64,000 nucleotides of DNA from Dendrophyllia cribrosa (taxonomy: Eukaryota; Cnidaria; Anthozoa; Scleractinia; Dendrophylliidae): assembly GCA_024195265.1 (NCBI GenBank), contig JAJLRJ010000005.1, forward strand, positions 18,221,036 through 18,285,035. The letters are read 5' to 3'. Made by a program: the position numbers and the translations under genes. Positions 1 to 11,866 of the stretch are shown here, piece after piece (position 1 is the first letter of the stretch; each line of letters starts with the position of its first letter). The notes below the pieces were generated by a model. It saw nothing but the letters and a program-made list of their open reading frames with translations, had not been told where the DNA came from and did no database searches.

Positions 1-1099
1 AAGCCTATCATTTAACACTGTACTGTAAATTAAAACTCTTTCAGTTCTCTCTGGAGCAGCTACTAAAATGAAAGAAACATTTTGAAATTTATAAGAATCG
101 TGAAATCAGAAAGCCAGGTTTCTACCTTTTAACAAACTGCCGTCAGATCTCATTCTCACAAAGCACGAAAAGTGCCATAAGAGGCATGTGATAAAAGTGT
201 GATATGCGCGCTGTTAAAATACAGTAAAACCTCTAGCTATAAAACCCCCGGTCGGACGGAGAGTGGGCTTATTTAATTACATGCCTCAAGAAGGAAATCT
301 TATTAATTTCAAATTACAAAATTTAATTTAAAAAATGGGGGTGTATCACGTCCGACTTACAACTACAGCATCACTTATACCCTAATATAATGTCTAGTAC
401 ATCTTGGATTATAGAACACCAAATTTCCCAACAAACCAGCGGCCAAAGAAAATTTGCATTGACTTGGTGGTAATCATTGTAGTGCCATTTCAAACCATGT
501 TTTAATTCTGAAAATGAATAGGCCATTTCCGAGTTGCCTTTAGCCTCTCTATCAAAGCCAGGCTAGGTGCGAAACCTTTCACATGCAAATAAAACTTATT
601 TGCATGTGAATGAAAACTCATTTTCATATGAAAGGTTTCGCACCTAGCCTCGCTTTGATAGAGAGGCTAAAGGCAACTCGAAAATGGCCTATTGGGGAGG
701 TGGGGGCGGGTGCTTAGTACAAAATTCGACTTTCAAAACGGGGACTTAATACGGCTTTTATGGCACCATTCATTCATTGTTTAACGGGTAATATAATCAG
801 CTAAATTTAAAACTGATTAAATTTTAAACTGATTAAATTTAAAACTGATTAGGGGCCTACTGTCTACCTTCACTCCCAGAAGAAAGGAAATGAGCACAGG
901 TCAATAACACCGTTTTAACTAACTTCCAAACTAAATCTAAAGTTTTCGCGATAAGCGTAATTTAAACTATGGATTGGTCCTTTTTAGGGTGTAAAAGACT
1001 TATTTCTAGCCCGTAACTCAAACATTTTGGCTTTATATATCCCACACATATTTCAAGTTAGTGCAAAACCGTAATTTGTGTCTTATTTTATTGTAACAG
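1..1099. other. Intronic sequence upstream of the first visible M13 exon
   Basis: This stretch ends in a splice acceptor directly before the first recognisable M13 peptidase exon, so it is most likely an intron of that gene. I see no other exon in it. It holds a near-palindromic foldback element at 520-690 (separate entry) and a short tandem of ATTTAAAACTGATTAA-type units near 800-850. Confidence 0.6.
520..690. repeat. Foldback (near-palindromic) MITE-like element
   Basis: The left arm (520 to about 600) and right arm (about 600-690) are reverse complements over roughly 75 bases, with few mismatches and almost no spacer. Both ends carry GGCCATTTCCGAGTTGCC-like sequence (TCGAAAATGGCC on the right). 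There is no coding capacity. This is what a palindromic non-autonomous DNA element looks like; the family is not recognised. Confidence 0.75.
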
Positions 1100-2197
1100 G
1101 CGGACGCTCTTGGTAGCAAGATTGGTTACGCAAAATACGTGGCTCGACCAAACGAACTCGCTTCACGGTTTAAAAGAGTAAGTCAGTTTCAAGCCAACAT
1201 AAAATGTTACACAATAAAGATATCTACGAGTGTAAGCAACCGATAACCATATCATGACCATATTTCTCTCCCATGCAGCTTAAGATTGCGTCAAACACGT
1301 TTTTCCAAAATAATGTGGAAGTAGACAAGTGGGTGAGACACCGACTCTTTGCCAAACTGCGCAAGTTAGTCGACAAGGAGAAGTGAGTTTTGATGATAAG
1401 TCATTGGTTTCTTTTTCTAGAATCCCAAGGATCACTACAAAACTAAAAGAGTTTCTGCCTTTGCAATAAGAAAATGAATTAACAAAAAACAAAATTAACA
1501 GTTGCGCTTATCATTTAAGAGTTAAGGAATTTTATGTATCCAGTTTTAAGACAGTTACTTTCGGGAAACATTCGTTAAAATACCTTGGCAATACTCTTTG
1601 GGGCAAAATTTCACCAGAAATAAGGAAATTACCATCGTTGGATGTGTTCAAAAGTGGATTTACTTGAATTTTTAAACAATGCATGCAAAAACTGCAGGCT
1701 ATGTAGTTCTTGAACTTAATTGTATGTTATTGGGTAGAATATTTGAAGTAAATTGTATCTGATATTTTAGAATTTTATCTTGAACTTAATTGTATGTTAT
1801 TGTGTAGACTATTTTAAGTATATTGTAATTGATATTTTAGAATTTTAGATAGTGTCCCCAATTAGTTGTTTTCACTGCTAGATTTTTTATTGACACTTGA
1901 AAAAAGTTATTATTATTATTATTATTATTAATGACATGAATATAAACGAAGAGAGTTTGTCTGTTGTGTATTTACAGGTGGCCCATGTTTCCTCAAACAA
2001 TTAACGCCATGTATCAGTTCTATGAAAATGAGATCGGTATGTATTTTAACTATAAACATTGCGAATGTCCAGCATTGCGAACGTCCAGTTTTATCGATAA
2101 GGGGTGCTTGATTTGTATATTCAGCACTACTCGCGCAAGAAAAGCTTTGAAAATATCATCATCATCATCATCATCATCGTCATCATCGTCATCATCC

Positions 2198-2228
<31 letters not shown>

Positions 2229-5200
2229 TATCATCATCATCATCATCATCATCATCACCGCTCCATTGCAGGAGCACAGTCCATCAACCGTTACCCTGCA
2301 TAGCCTCCTTTAAGTGCGACCATCATCAGATGGATCCACTTGTTTTCTAAGACATTTATGTTCGCTTCGAGAGAATGTCTCCAGATGCTTCGGGAATGTC
2401 TTGCTATGCGCCTCCTTTGAGGACTCCAAGATTCCACTAGGTTTGCCTAGTGCATGATCGTCATTGCAGAAGCCGTAACGCGTGACCAAGCAATTTCCAT
2501 CTTCACTAAGAGCAAAATGCATAAAGTACACAATTTTTAGTGGAAAGTAAACAAGCCTTTTTCCTGGCGATCGCACATTTAACTCACCGGATTTCATTTT
2601 CTCCTCTTAATAGTTATACCAGCTGGTATTTTACAGTCTCCATTTTTTTACTCTGCCGAAATTCCGCGGTGAGTTGATCTGTTATTATGTCATTTTTTAT
2701 GTCACTTCCATTGCGTGTGTCTGTTAAGGTTTGCTAATGCTCAAACATTGCCGCGGTTTAGGAAGCGCCTCGTGGGAAGCGAATAAGTAGATGCGGTGGT
2801 CTAGTAGTTAGCACGTTGGACTGCCCATCGATGGTCGGTGGCTTGAGACTGGCCATTCCTTTAACAAGAAATTTTGCTGTTCATTGTTTCACTCTAAACA
2901 GATGTATAAATGGGTACCGACTAACAGAATGCTGGGGTCTAACATTGCGTTGGGTGGAGTTACCAGATCAGATTGTTCATCATTATGACTAAATATCCTG
3001 CAAACGAGGAAGTAAAGAGCAAAATTATGGCTCGTTAATATGTGGTTTAAAAGAAAAAAAATTTAACTTAAACAAAATTTTGGTAATTATCCTGCAAACG
3101 AAGAAGTAAGAGTAACATTCTGAGTCGTACCAAGTTGTTTGAAAATATGTGGTTAAAAATAATGAATTTTGTTTTGAAAAACAAAATATTGGTCGAAGGG
3201 AACTGCTCACGTACTCAGCCTGTTTCATTCCTAAATGCCACATAAGTTGTCGAGGGGAGCTGTAGCGTCGCAAATTTCGCTTACTGTTCCATAACTTCTG
3301 TGCGTCGCGTAATGTATTTCGCTGTAGCTCCCATCGGCCAAAATTGTATTAACAAGTTTTTCTTTCTTTTTTTAACCACCGGATACCAGACAAGGTACCG
3401 AAAAAGTCATAATAAATCAACTTGGCTAATGTTACCACTTGGGCGTTAGCAAACTCATGATCTGTTTCATTGCAGGTCATTAAGTTATGGCGCTTTAGGA
3501 TCCATCATAGGACATGAGATGACGCATGGGTTTGATAACACAGGTTAGTAAAATAATATGATTAAAGAAACCCAATTCGGCCGTTTTTATATTTATTCAC
3601 TATGTATAAATTATATTCTATCTCTCCTATTTGTTTTAATTTTTACCAAAGACATAACATTTGACCATTTAGCTGACCACTTCAAGCGCTAAATTGAGAT
3701 CACATAGTGTATTTTTATCTGTATGTTTTAAGTTGTTTTATTAGAGCGGTTTTCAATCGAGCGTCGAAAGTAATCTCGCAATACGCTTTGTGATTGGCTA
3801 AAAATATCTCGCGCCACTTTCTCAACCAATCAGAAGTAAAACCAAAACCAATCGTGACTTGCTCGCACGCGTTTTCCCGCGCTTGGCGCCGGCTACATTA
3901 TTCGCTTCGCGTTCTGATTGGTTCCTTGGAAGGACTGCCTCTGCTGTGATTGGTCAGAGTAATTACTTTAGTTTTCGTTTTACGACACTCAATTGAAAAC
4001 TGCTCTATTTGAGTAGTTTTATACCGAACTCCATTTAAACTAGCGATGGTAAACTGGGCGTTCCCGTTTAAATAGTTCAATAAATAAATAAATCAATCAA
4101 TCAATCAATCAATAAATATTTTTGCAAACACCAGGCCGAAAGTTTGATAAAAATGGAGACATCGTTAAAGAATGGTGGACCAATTCATCGCTTATGGAAT
4201 TCAAAAAGAGAGCAGAATGCATTGAAGAGCAATATTCTAAGTACAAGGTGCAAGGAAAATATCCGGTAAGACTGAGTTCCATGGTGTAGAGACTAAGACT
4301 GTGTGGAGCTATGCACTACCCAGAAATATTTGTATTATTTTCGAAATCCATAGGTGGTCATTGTACTACTGCTAATCCAGTAGCAGCTGCTCTTTGTTAT
4401 CCTAGAACAGTCAGGACTTGAATCTTACTCCCCTCCAATACTACTCTAGGACCAAATTTGCAAACTTTGAAATCGGCCGCCATGCCTGCTATTAGATCCA
4501 TGCAGGTCCCTGGCCACTCTTGAGGAGGCTTTAAGACACTGCCTTTGGCCATCTATCCTAGTCATTAGCATCAGAAATGAGGATAACTTCAACGTTTTTG
4601 CTTCAGCTCAGTGGAAAAGTAACTCTGGGAGAAAACATTGCAGACAATGGAGGGACAAAGCTGTCGTATTTTGTAAGTAAAGGCATTCGTGATCGCTTTG
4701 ATTGCATTGTAATGAAATGCTAATGATCTGTTTAGCACCCAAAATTGTGCCGATTGGTTGAATAATATACGGTTCTAAAACAAAATGTAAATGTTGTTTA
4801 TAGTGGACGAGCACTTAGCGATCTAGCTAATCCACGGGCACGCCACTCAAATATGGAAACATAAGATCAGTCGGCTATATTTTACAAGCGTGGAGGAGTT
4901 GAACTCGGGTCTACCGTGAAACAACTCCAGCTAGTGGTCAAAGCGGGTCTTGAACTCGGGACATCAGGATTTCAAGTCCGGCGCTCTGACCAAATAAGCT
5001 GCCTCCCTTGTCGGGCTTATTTAACTCTTTAGAACCCAGGTTTTGGACTAAATAAACTGGTGGAAATGGCTCTATGGGCTCAATAAGGCTATAACTACGG
5101 GAGATAAAATGCACTTAAGGGTGAAATGTGCCTTCAAGGTGGACTGAATCACGTGCAAAATGGCTTCTAGAAGGCTAATTTACCACTTTGCGGTAGAGCT

Positions 5201-6531
5201 TTTAAATTTACAGCGTCTTGTCCTAGAGGCCCGCTAAGAAAGACACTTTTGCACTACTGAATTGAAAGCCAGACGAACAAATAATGACTAATGAATTAGC
5301 CGTGTTCTTAATTTGTCTCTCTGCACAGGCTTACCACGACTGGCTACAAAAAAATGACACCAAGGAATTTGTCCTTCCTGGTTTGGAGTACAGCAACGAA
5401 CAACTGTTCTTCATTGGCTATGCGCAGGTCAGGAAATATGAAATATAAGTATTTACCAAACTTGTGTATAGCAATTTTCGCGCGCTCTGATTGGTTACTT
5501 AAACTCGGAATAGTATTAATTTTGCTATTCACCTTCCGGTTTCGCGCGCGAGTTCCCTTTTTTAATATTTGATAAATATGCTGCACAGAATGGAGTAGAT
5601 AATTCATTTTATTCTAAACTATGTATTGTCTTATAACTAAGGCCTTGCGTCCACACTAAAACAATGCAAAACGAATAAAAAACGGAGGCTTCCAAAAGCG
5701 AAGCGTTTTGAAAACGCATTGTGATCGATACGCAGTGATGAGAGTGGCAGTATCCGTTTTCAAACAAGAACGCATTGATTTGGACAGTAAAAAACGTTAT
5801 GAAAACTCATTTTCGGCCAAACGAAAACGAACAAGCGGGACCTAAGGTTAAAACATACAATTACAAATAGTTAATTTAATTCTTTTTTTTTCTGTAGGAG
5901 TACTGCAGTCACGCACGATCAAAAACAGAGTACATCGCTACATTGAGCGAAATTCATGCCCCGCCTAAGTTCAGGCAAGTTTTGGAAGATTCATGAGTTC
6001 AAAATACGGTAGAGTTAAATAATAACAGCTGAAAAGGAAGAGTCGTATGTTTAAAACTTATTCATTCAGAGATCTTGTTGAAACAAATATGAATTAGTCG
6101 GACGAGGCCGTGTACCATGTAGTGTTCTGGCTGTTGTAAGGTATTTCCTTAATTTTTAGAAGCTAAAATAGAGCATTTCACCAGCCATACATACGTTTAT
6201 AAAAGAATGAATTGAGAGTGCTGTTTATGTGGATTACGCCTTTTATTTACGCTATACTCGATATTGCACCGGCCAAACCTATATCGACACATCGAGAGAA
6301 ATGTTTAATTTCACCTTTCACTATTTGATTTGAGTCATTTTATAACTGCAATTTTCATTGTAAAAGAAAAACCCTTTTAGCATGCCTTGATATTAATCCA
6401 AAGTGAGAATTGATTTCCTTGTCTATTTCAGAGTAATTGGAACGCTTTCTAACTTTAAAGAATTTTCTGCGGCGTTCAACTGTCCTGCAAATAGCACCAT
6501 GAACCCTGAACGGAAGTGTGAGGTGTGGTGA
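1100..6531 (+). CDS. M13 family zinc metallopeptidase (neprilysin/endothelin-converting-enzyme type), last ten coding exons
   Basis: Exons read as 1100-1177, 1279-1382, 1978-2036, 2614-2668, 3476-3543, 4135-4265, 4607-4672, 5329-5427, 5898-5974 and 6432-6531. They join in one frame to 278 residues ending at TGA 6529-6531. M13 enzymes are usually type II membrane ectopeptidases of about 700-770 residues that cleave small peptides, so this is the C-terminal 40% including the active site. Visible hallmarks, in order: [12 protein letters not shown] followed by [10 protein letters not shown] (substrate-binding segment), GHEMTHGFD (HExxH zinc ligands and catalytic Glu), GENIADNGG (third zinc ligand Glu and its Asp partner), and the terminal CEVW signature. 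Nine junctions are GT-AG; the 5974/5975 donor is GC. The N-terminal half, including the membrane anchor, lies upstream of the window. A duplicated, decayed copy of the last three exons sits at 11867-15850. A possible poly(A) signal AATAAA is at about 6798. The exact substrate cannot be told from sequence. Confidence 0.94.
2156..2268. repeat. (ATC)n trinucleotide microsatellite
   Basis: About 110 bases of nearly uninterrupted TCA/ATC repeats in the intron after the NEI-encoding M13 exon. The long poly-Ser, poly-Ile and poly-Asp frames across it are translations of the repeat and not proteins. Confidence 0.95.
2789..2960 (+). repeat. Probable tRNA-derived SINE fragment
   Basis: A tRNA-like head is visible: TGGTCTAGTAGTTAGCACG resembles a pol III A box and GGTGGCTTGAGACTGG a degenerate B box about 35 bases later. 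The acceptor stem does not close, so I call a SINE and not a functional tRNA. It lies in an M13 intron. Confidence 0.5.
3742..4007. repeat. MITE, 'GAGC' family copy 1 (TA-flanked, about 22-bp TIRs)
   Basis: The left terminus GAGCGGTTTTCAATCGAG and right terminus CTCAATTGAAAACTGCTC are inverted repeats flanked by TA on both sides, suggesting a Tc1/mariner-type non-autonomous element. The interior holds motifs shared by all copies, such as ACCAATCAGAAGTAAAACC and TTTTCCCGCGCTTGGCGCC. Other copies are at 7720-8005, 31195-31515 and 39526-39811, with a 3' half at about 11380-11485. It lies within an M13 intron. Confidence 0.85.
4862..5010 (-). repeat. Probable tRNA-derived SINE fragment (reverse strand)
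   Basis: On the reverse strand the sequence reads like a tRNA: GCTTATTTGGTCAGAGCG (A-box-like), then GGACTTGAAATCCTG (anticodon-arm-like), then CGAGTTCAAGACCCGC (B-box-like). It lacks a convincing acceptor stem and lies in an M13 intron, so it is more likely a SINE than a working tRNA gene. Confidence 0.5.
5636..5850. repeat. MITE-like repeat in the last-but-one M13 intron, paired with 15005-15215
   Basis: The segment starts AAGGCCTTGCGTCCACAC and ends AACAAGCGGGACCTAAGG. Its interior is rich in AAAACG motifs in both orientations. The same element is at the equivalent place in the duplicated M13 locus, so it was present before that duplication. Confidence 0.55.
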
Positions 6532-7390
6532 CGAACGACTCCAGAATCACGTGCAAGATCATTCTTGTCCCCAGAGCCTTCGCTTCATTTCGACACGAAA
6601 CTGCGGAGAATGACCCACGTTCGCAATTGCCTTCCTCCTTATATGAGTTGGAAAGACCGCTGTGCGGTTTTTAAATTACAGGAGCACAAAAGAACACTGT
6701 TTAGCACTTTTCTTTGTAAAAGACCCTCTTTTTCATGTGCTAGTCTTATCGTTCAAGTTGTTGGAATTTATCCAAATATAATTTATTGCATGGCATTAAT
6801 AAATCAAACGAGTTATTGAAATGTTAGATGACACATAAAGTGTAATTTTATGAATACTGAGAAGGGTGACCCTTTTGAAACCTAAAAAGAAAATTGGGAA
6901 ATCATGATTCAAAGGAAAAAATCTTTGACCCCGATAAGATTCGAACTCACGACCTCGAGGGGTGCGTTCCTTTTGATCAATCTTAATCCGGATTCTGCGA
7001 TCGAAAATTCGATTTTCCGTTCCATTCAGGAACGACCCAATCTTAGATTACAATCTGAACGATCCACCTCCGCAGCTGGATAAATTGGTAACTGAAACTG
7101 GATTCAGATTATGTGTTCTATTTGGCGAACTACTTTCGAACGAATAGCACGCGTGGTCGTTCAGATCCAGCAGACAAACAAACATGGTCCTAACCAGAGG
7201 AGACTGGAGATGATGAACAGAACGTATCGATTTTTCTAGTTTTTTTTTTGTTTCAGCTGGCATGAAAATCCAAACAATCTGGATTACCTGAATCTGAAAC
7301 TTAATTGTCTACCTGGATTAGAGATCCAATCAGGAGCTGATTACTCCTGATCCAATTCAAATTAGAGAGTTAGTGATCTCTCTCAGTCTA

Positions 7391-7718
7391 TTTAACAATT
7401 AGATTATGAGCTCGAGATTTCTATCGCGTGATAGTTGATGAGGACGAAGCCCGAATCAACTGTCACGCGATAGAAATCAAGAGCGAATAATCTAATAGTT
7501 TTAGTATATCTACTAGACGTTCAAAACTTAACAACAAATACTCTTCACAGACACTTCGAAAACGCGAAGAAGCGGGCGCCATTAGGCTACAAACTTTACT
7601 CACTTTCTACAACGTTAAGTTTTGAACGTCTAGTAGATTTATACTAAAAGCCGTGAGAGTTGATTCGGACTTCGCCCTTCGCGATATAAATCTCAAGCTC
7701 ATGATCTTATTGTTAAAC
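7391..7718. repeat. Foldback element with long nested inverted repeats
   Basis: The left arm at 7391-7530 is reverse-complementary to the right arm at 7612-7718. The arms share TTTAACAATTAGATTATGAG-like ends and the inner block CTACTAGACGTTCAAAACTT. The left arm also contains its own hairpin (about 7410-7480, stem TTTCTATCGCGTGA). The unpaired centre (7531-7611) is unique. It is probably a non-autonomous foldback transposon. Confidence 0.75.
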
Positions 7719-7719
7719 T

Positions 7720-8005
7720 AAGAGCGGCTTTTAATTGAGTGTCGTAAAACCAAAACCAAAGTAATAACTATGGCCAACCACAGCAGACGAAGACAATACA
7801 ATGAGCCAATCAGAACTCGAAGCAAATACATGTAGCCGGTGCCAAGCGCGGGAAAACGTGTGCGAACAAGTCACAATTGGTTTTGGTTTTACTTCTGATC
7901 AGCTGAAAAAGTGGCGCGAGATTTCCTAGCCAATCCTTAGCAATAGCAATGCAAAACCAAAGCAATCGCGAAATTACTTTCGAAACTCAATTGAAAACCA
8001 CTCTA
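7720..8005. repeat. MITE, 'GAGC' family copy 2
   Basis: The ends AGAGCGGCTTTTAATTGAG and CTCAATTGAAAACCACTCT are inverted and TA-flanked. The interior is in reverse orientation relative to copy 1 (GGTTTTGGTTTTACTTCTGA). It lies immediately downstream of the kinase-Rab copy A stop codon, so it may fall in its 3' UTR. Confidence 0.8.
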
Positions 8006-8090
8006 CAACTGCTGCTAACAAATACAATTTAACAAAAAACGGTACAACTACTAACATATGCATCGCATGCTTATACCGCTGGACTAAAAA

Positions 8091-10224
8091 TCAGCAGAAG
8101 CAGCTGGCAGCTTTGTTTTTACTGTTTTCACTCTCTGTTGGCTGTAAAGGCTTCTCCTCTGCGCTTAAAACATACATTTCAAAGTCTGATAAGTCCAGGG
8201 TGTCATAAATGTCTCTAGCAATCTCTTCAAACACTGCTTCGATATTTTTTCCAGTTTTTGCACTGGTTTCAAAGTAGCGCACTCCGAGTTTTCGTGCATA
8301 TTCCTCTGCCTCTACCCGTGAAATTTTATGATCTTTCGCATCAACTTTGTTTCCCACTAAAATTACACTAGTGTTCTCAGTTTTGTAGTCATTAACGAAC
8401 TGTAGCATTGCAGGAACGCCTCCGTCCTTCTTTTCAAAGGATTCTCTTTTCGTGACGTCAAAGACGAGCAAAACACCGTCTGCACCCCGTAAAAACGTTT
8501 GAGGAATGCTATGAAAAATTTCTTGTCCGGCGGTGTCAATAACCTGCAAACAATAATCTTTGCCATGCAAAGTGATGTTCCTTTCACAGATGTCTTGACC
8601 AATAGTCTCTGGTTCAACCATGATGAAACTGTTGTATTTAAAGCGCTTGATAATACAAGTCTTCCCGGTACCCGATTCACCGAGAGGGACGATTTTCAAT
8701 TTAGGAGGCCGGTGTGGTTTTCCTCTCCGAGCAATAGCCTTCTTTTGCTCGATTATTGACTTCTCTTTTTGAAGCCAGTCTGCAACTTCCTCAGCACTTG
8801 GTCTTTTGTTGCTGTCATCTTCAATGCAGCGGAGCACAATTCCTTGCAGTCTGTGTTCACCCATCTTCCAGACGTCATTTCTACGACGCTCTATTTCTGG
8901 AATACGTCGGCCATCTGTTATTTTCAAACAAATGTAAATAAAAACAAAGAACGTACAACGTTAACCCGGCTACATATATTTTATTTTACTTCGCTAATAT
9001 TTCTGATAATTAAAACTGAATCATGTAAGAGAAAAGAAACACAGTACTCGTGGGTTGTAGAGGGGAAGGAGGGGAGGGCGGGAGTTGAACACAAAAACAG
9101 GACCTGATCCCAGGGAGATTTCAGAATTGTGTCTTGTCTTTCGTTAGCGCTGCATCCGGGCGCTACATACGAAATCAAAGACTACTGTTGGTTGATATTG
9201 ACGACCATTGACTTGATCTCTCAGCTTTTATTCTAAGCCCGTGAAACGATGGAGACTTTTTGAGAAGTGAAGTACGCATGTACTTGTTTCATCAGCTTTT
9301 CTAGATGGCTATAAATATCTAGAGACGGTCTTGATCCGCCAAGTGATGGAAACCATCGGCAAACCGAGCGGTAATGAAATGACAAACGCCATTGTGTGAC
9401 GAAGCTGGACGGAGTCACTTCCGCTTTACCCACTGCAGCCACTTTCTGTTTCACTTCCTGTTTGGTGGATGGCTGTTTGTAGCTTATTGAATTTACTGAT
9501 ATATTTTTTTATAATAACTGAAGAAAAATACTCTGCTACAAACCACTATCAAAAGGCGAATCTGGTTCCATCTCTGGATAACTATACCGTTTATCACCTC
9601 CATCAGCATAACACCAAAGGAAAATATATCGATCTCGACGCCATATTCGGCTTTTGGCGACGCAGGGTTCGTTGAATACGTCTCTGGCGCGGCGTATGCC
9701 GGTGTTCCGGGAAGAGGAGAGGCAAGCATTCTTTGCTCTCGTGAAAAAAACTTTGCAAGACCAAGATCAGCGATCTTGGCTTGCTTTTCTTTGGTCAAAA
9801 GTACATTTTTGCTTGCTAAATCTCGATGAACTATCGAATTAGGGTTGCATTCATGGTGAAGGTAAACAAGTCCCTCGGCTACATCCAACATGATCGACAC
9901 CGTTTCAGGAAAAGGAATCTTGTTTTGCTGGCATTGACTAATATACTTTCCCAAATCGCACTCCAAAAGCTCAGTGATAAGCATCGGAGGCGAAGAATGG
10001 GTAATTACAAAGTCAACCAGCCTAACAACGTTCTTGTGCTTGAGTCGTTGTAAAATTCTGCATTCATCTTGAAATTTGTTAACAATACCGCGTGGATCGT
10101 GCCAATGAAACAGGTAATCATGAAGTATTTTCACTGCTACAGGTTTCTTGTTCCACTTAGCTTTATAAACCTTTCCAAAACTTCCACTTCCGATCGAAGT
10201 TTGCAGTTGAAAATTTGTCAGCAT
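8091..10224 (-). CDS. Protein kinase-Rab GTPase fusion, copy A (frameshifted near the exon 1 end)
   Basis: There are two coding exons: 10224-9544 (kinase) and 8914-8091 (end of kinase plus GTPase), split by a 629-bp intron at the same site as in copies B and C. The kinase exon shows the Gly loop GSGSFGKVYKAKW, VAVK lysine, HRDLASKN catalytic loop, DLGLAK in place of DFG, and APE. The second exon starts with the last kinase helix (KRPSAEEV) and passes through a Lys/Glu-rich linker. The Rab-like GTPase has GESGTGKT, DTAGQE, NKVD and ETSAK, and ends CFC, a CxC geranylgeranylation motif. Compared with copy C, exon 1 has an in-frame extra codon (CNPNS for CNPS) and a 2-nt insertion at about 9575-9580 after EVING. 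That insertion breaks the frame before the splice site, so as written the fusion cannot be made. It is either a young pseudogene or a sequence error. An in-frame non-ATG extension upstream of 10224 is ignored because the paralogs share the ATG. Confidence 0.75.
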
Positions 10225-11866
10225 GTTGAAATTAACATTTCCCCTATATAAATACAAATTACACACGCATCCATTCTCGTTCCCAGACCGCTTGGCCCTC
10301 TTAACCGCTGAAGCCTGAGTACGAGGTCCTTTGGTCCTCGTACTCAGCGGCTCTGGGCCGAGACAGCCGATTCACATATAAATAAGGTGGATCGACTGGA
10401 TTTTTGGGGGGCGATACACCCCAAGTGTGAGCATCAACTACGACGCCATTAACAATGCTATGGAAAAACGGTCACCACAGCTGTATTAGATAAAGATGAA
10501 AATTTGTTAAGACCAGTGTTATAATTAACATCGGAGTTGTCATAGCAACGTAATGACGCCATGACGTTTTTTACTTGCCGTCCTATTTCTCGACTTTCTC
10601 GGCACCAGGAGGTTTTTTCGGTAATCGCTTATTTGTACCTCCCATAGCCGCCTCGATTATGGCAAAGATTGAATGAATTCTATAAGAGCGTTTTAGAAAT
10701 TTTCGGGGATGAAGTTTTGGGGATTATACAGTGAAATACAGTGAAAAACATACTGTCGACATAATTGGCTAATATCTAAAGAAAACGATGCGCTTCGGGG
10801 ATGTAGTTTAATCTCACAGTAGTTTGATTCCATTTGAAATCGTGTACAAAAAAGAAAGGGGATTGCTTTTCATGGGCGTAGCTACCTGTATGCACGTACG
10901 CACGTGCGTACCTGGAAAAGTCGAAAAAAAAAAGAAGAAAACATGACCTAGTTGAAAATTTATGTCAAGATTTGGGACTTGAGGGTAGAGGGGGAGGTAG
11001 GGGGGTGTTTGAAAATTGATTGTGCGTACCTCTGAAAAAGCCCTGGCTACGCCCTTCAGTTTGGCTGTTTGCGAGAAAGAAGAATTTGACTAGTGTGCGT
11101 TCAGCTGCTCTTGATGCCATTTTTTATGTAATTTGGTCTACGCCTACAAATGTGATGATAATTTGGAAACCGCTTGATATATTTTTTTAAAAAGTTGACA
11201 ATCTCGAGATTAATCATTAATTTATATGACCTGCAAGTTTCAAGGACATTGAAATTATGTAAGGTAATAAAATGGGGCCTCCAATGTACCAATTTTTTCC
11301 CGCAGATTTTGTGTTTACAAGTGAGCGTCCTCATTATTCACGGGTATTGTTTTCAATTTTGATATGCACGTGCATGTATTTGCTTTGTATTCTGATTGCT
11401 TCCTTGGAAGGACTGCCTCTGCTGTGATTGGTCAGAGTAATTACTCTGGTTTTCGTTTTACGACACTCAATTGAAAACTGCTCTATTTGAGTAGTTTTAT
11501 CACCGGAGTGTTCGTAGTAAAGAAGTTAAGGTTATAAGAATTTGATCTCTGGGGCCGAGATTTAGTGTCCGTTGTCCGTATTAGAGAGGGTCCGTATTAT
11601 AGGGATGATATCTGTTTACAAACATTCTTTTTGTTATTCAAATGTGCCAACCACTGGAACAAAAGAAACCTTTGTTTCGGCAGCCAATAAGGCTTGGTTG
11701 GCACATTAATAACAATTGGTGACGTCATTGATATCTTCCCTATAGAGTTTTTTTTTAAAGAAAATATGTGAGAATTTTGTCTGGACATAGGATACTGTCC
11801 ATAATAGAGGTGTTCGTAAGGAGAGGTTTGACTGTAGTTGTGTTCTTAATTTGCCTCTTTGCACAG
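10225..11866. other. Intergenic sequence between kinase-Rab copy A and the M13 pseudogene
   Basis: No gene is visible. It contains a TIR-bearing MITE (10873-11057) and the 3' half of a GAGC-family MITE (about 11380-11485). The bases beyond that MITE's terminus (ATTTGAGTAGTTTTAT) also match those beyond copy 1 at 4007. The fragment therefore came with the M13 segmental duplication and was not inserted independently. Confidence 0.65.
10873..11057. repeat. MITE with GGGCGTAGCTACC-type terminal inverted repeats
   Basis: The ends read ATGGGCGTAGCTACCTG and CCTGGCTACGCCCTT, inverted relative to each other. The interior has a G-rich tract and GTGCGTACCT. A second copy in the opposite orientation is at 56089-56243, directly beside the Penelope-like fragment. 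Confidence 0.7.

Larger units (their letters stand above)
6532..8090. other. 3' region between the M13 gene and kinase-Rab copy A
   Basis: After the M13 stop comes about 270 bases of probable 3' UTR to an AATAAA at 6798. A tRNA T-arm-like remnant (GAGTTCGAATCTTATCGGGG on the reverse strand) is near 6930-6960. The block 7018-7380 recurs at 16440-16810, in the same position relative to kinase-Rab copy B, and so belongs to the duplicated unit. Two foldback/MITE elements fill 7391-8005. No coding gene is visible. Confidence 0.7.

Noticed and set aside
1964..2350. Open frames with poly-Ser, poly-Ile and poly-Asp
   Set aside because: They are translations of the (ATC)n microsatellite. Only 1978-2036 of this stretch is a true exon.
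2789..5010. Functional tRNA genes in M13 introns
   Set aside because: A/B boxes are visible but the acceptor stems and full cloverleaf do not form; SINE remnants fit better.
7430..7475. Hammerhead-ribozyme-like string TTGATGAGGACGAAGCCCGA
   Set aside because: The core C before TGATGA is T, there is no GAAA after stem II, and stem II would be nearly absent. The sequence is better explained as the loop of an inverted repeat.
8363..8759. Other-frame ORFs over the Rab exon of copy A
   Set aside because: Shadow frames of the conserved GTPase coding sequence.
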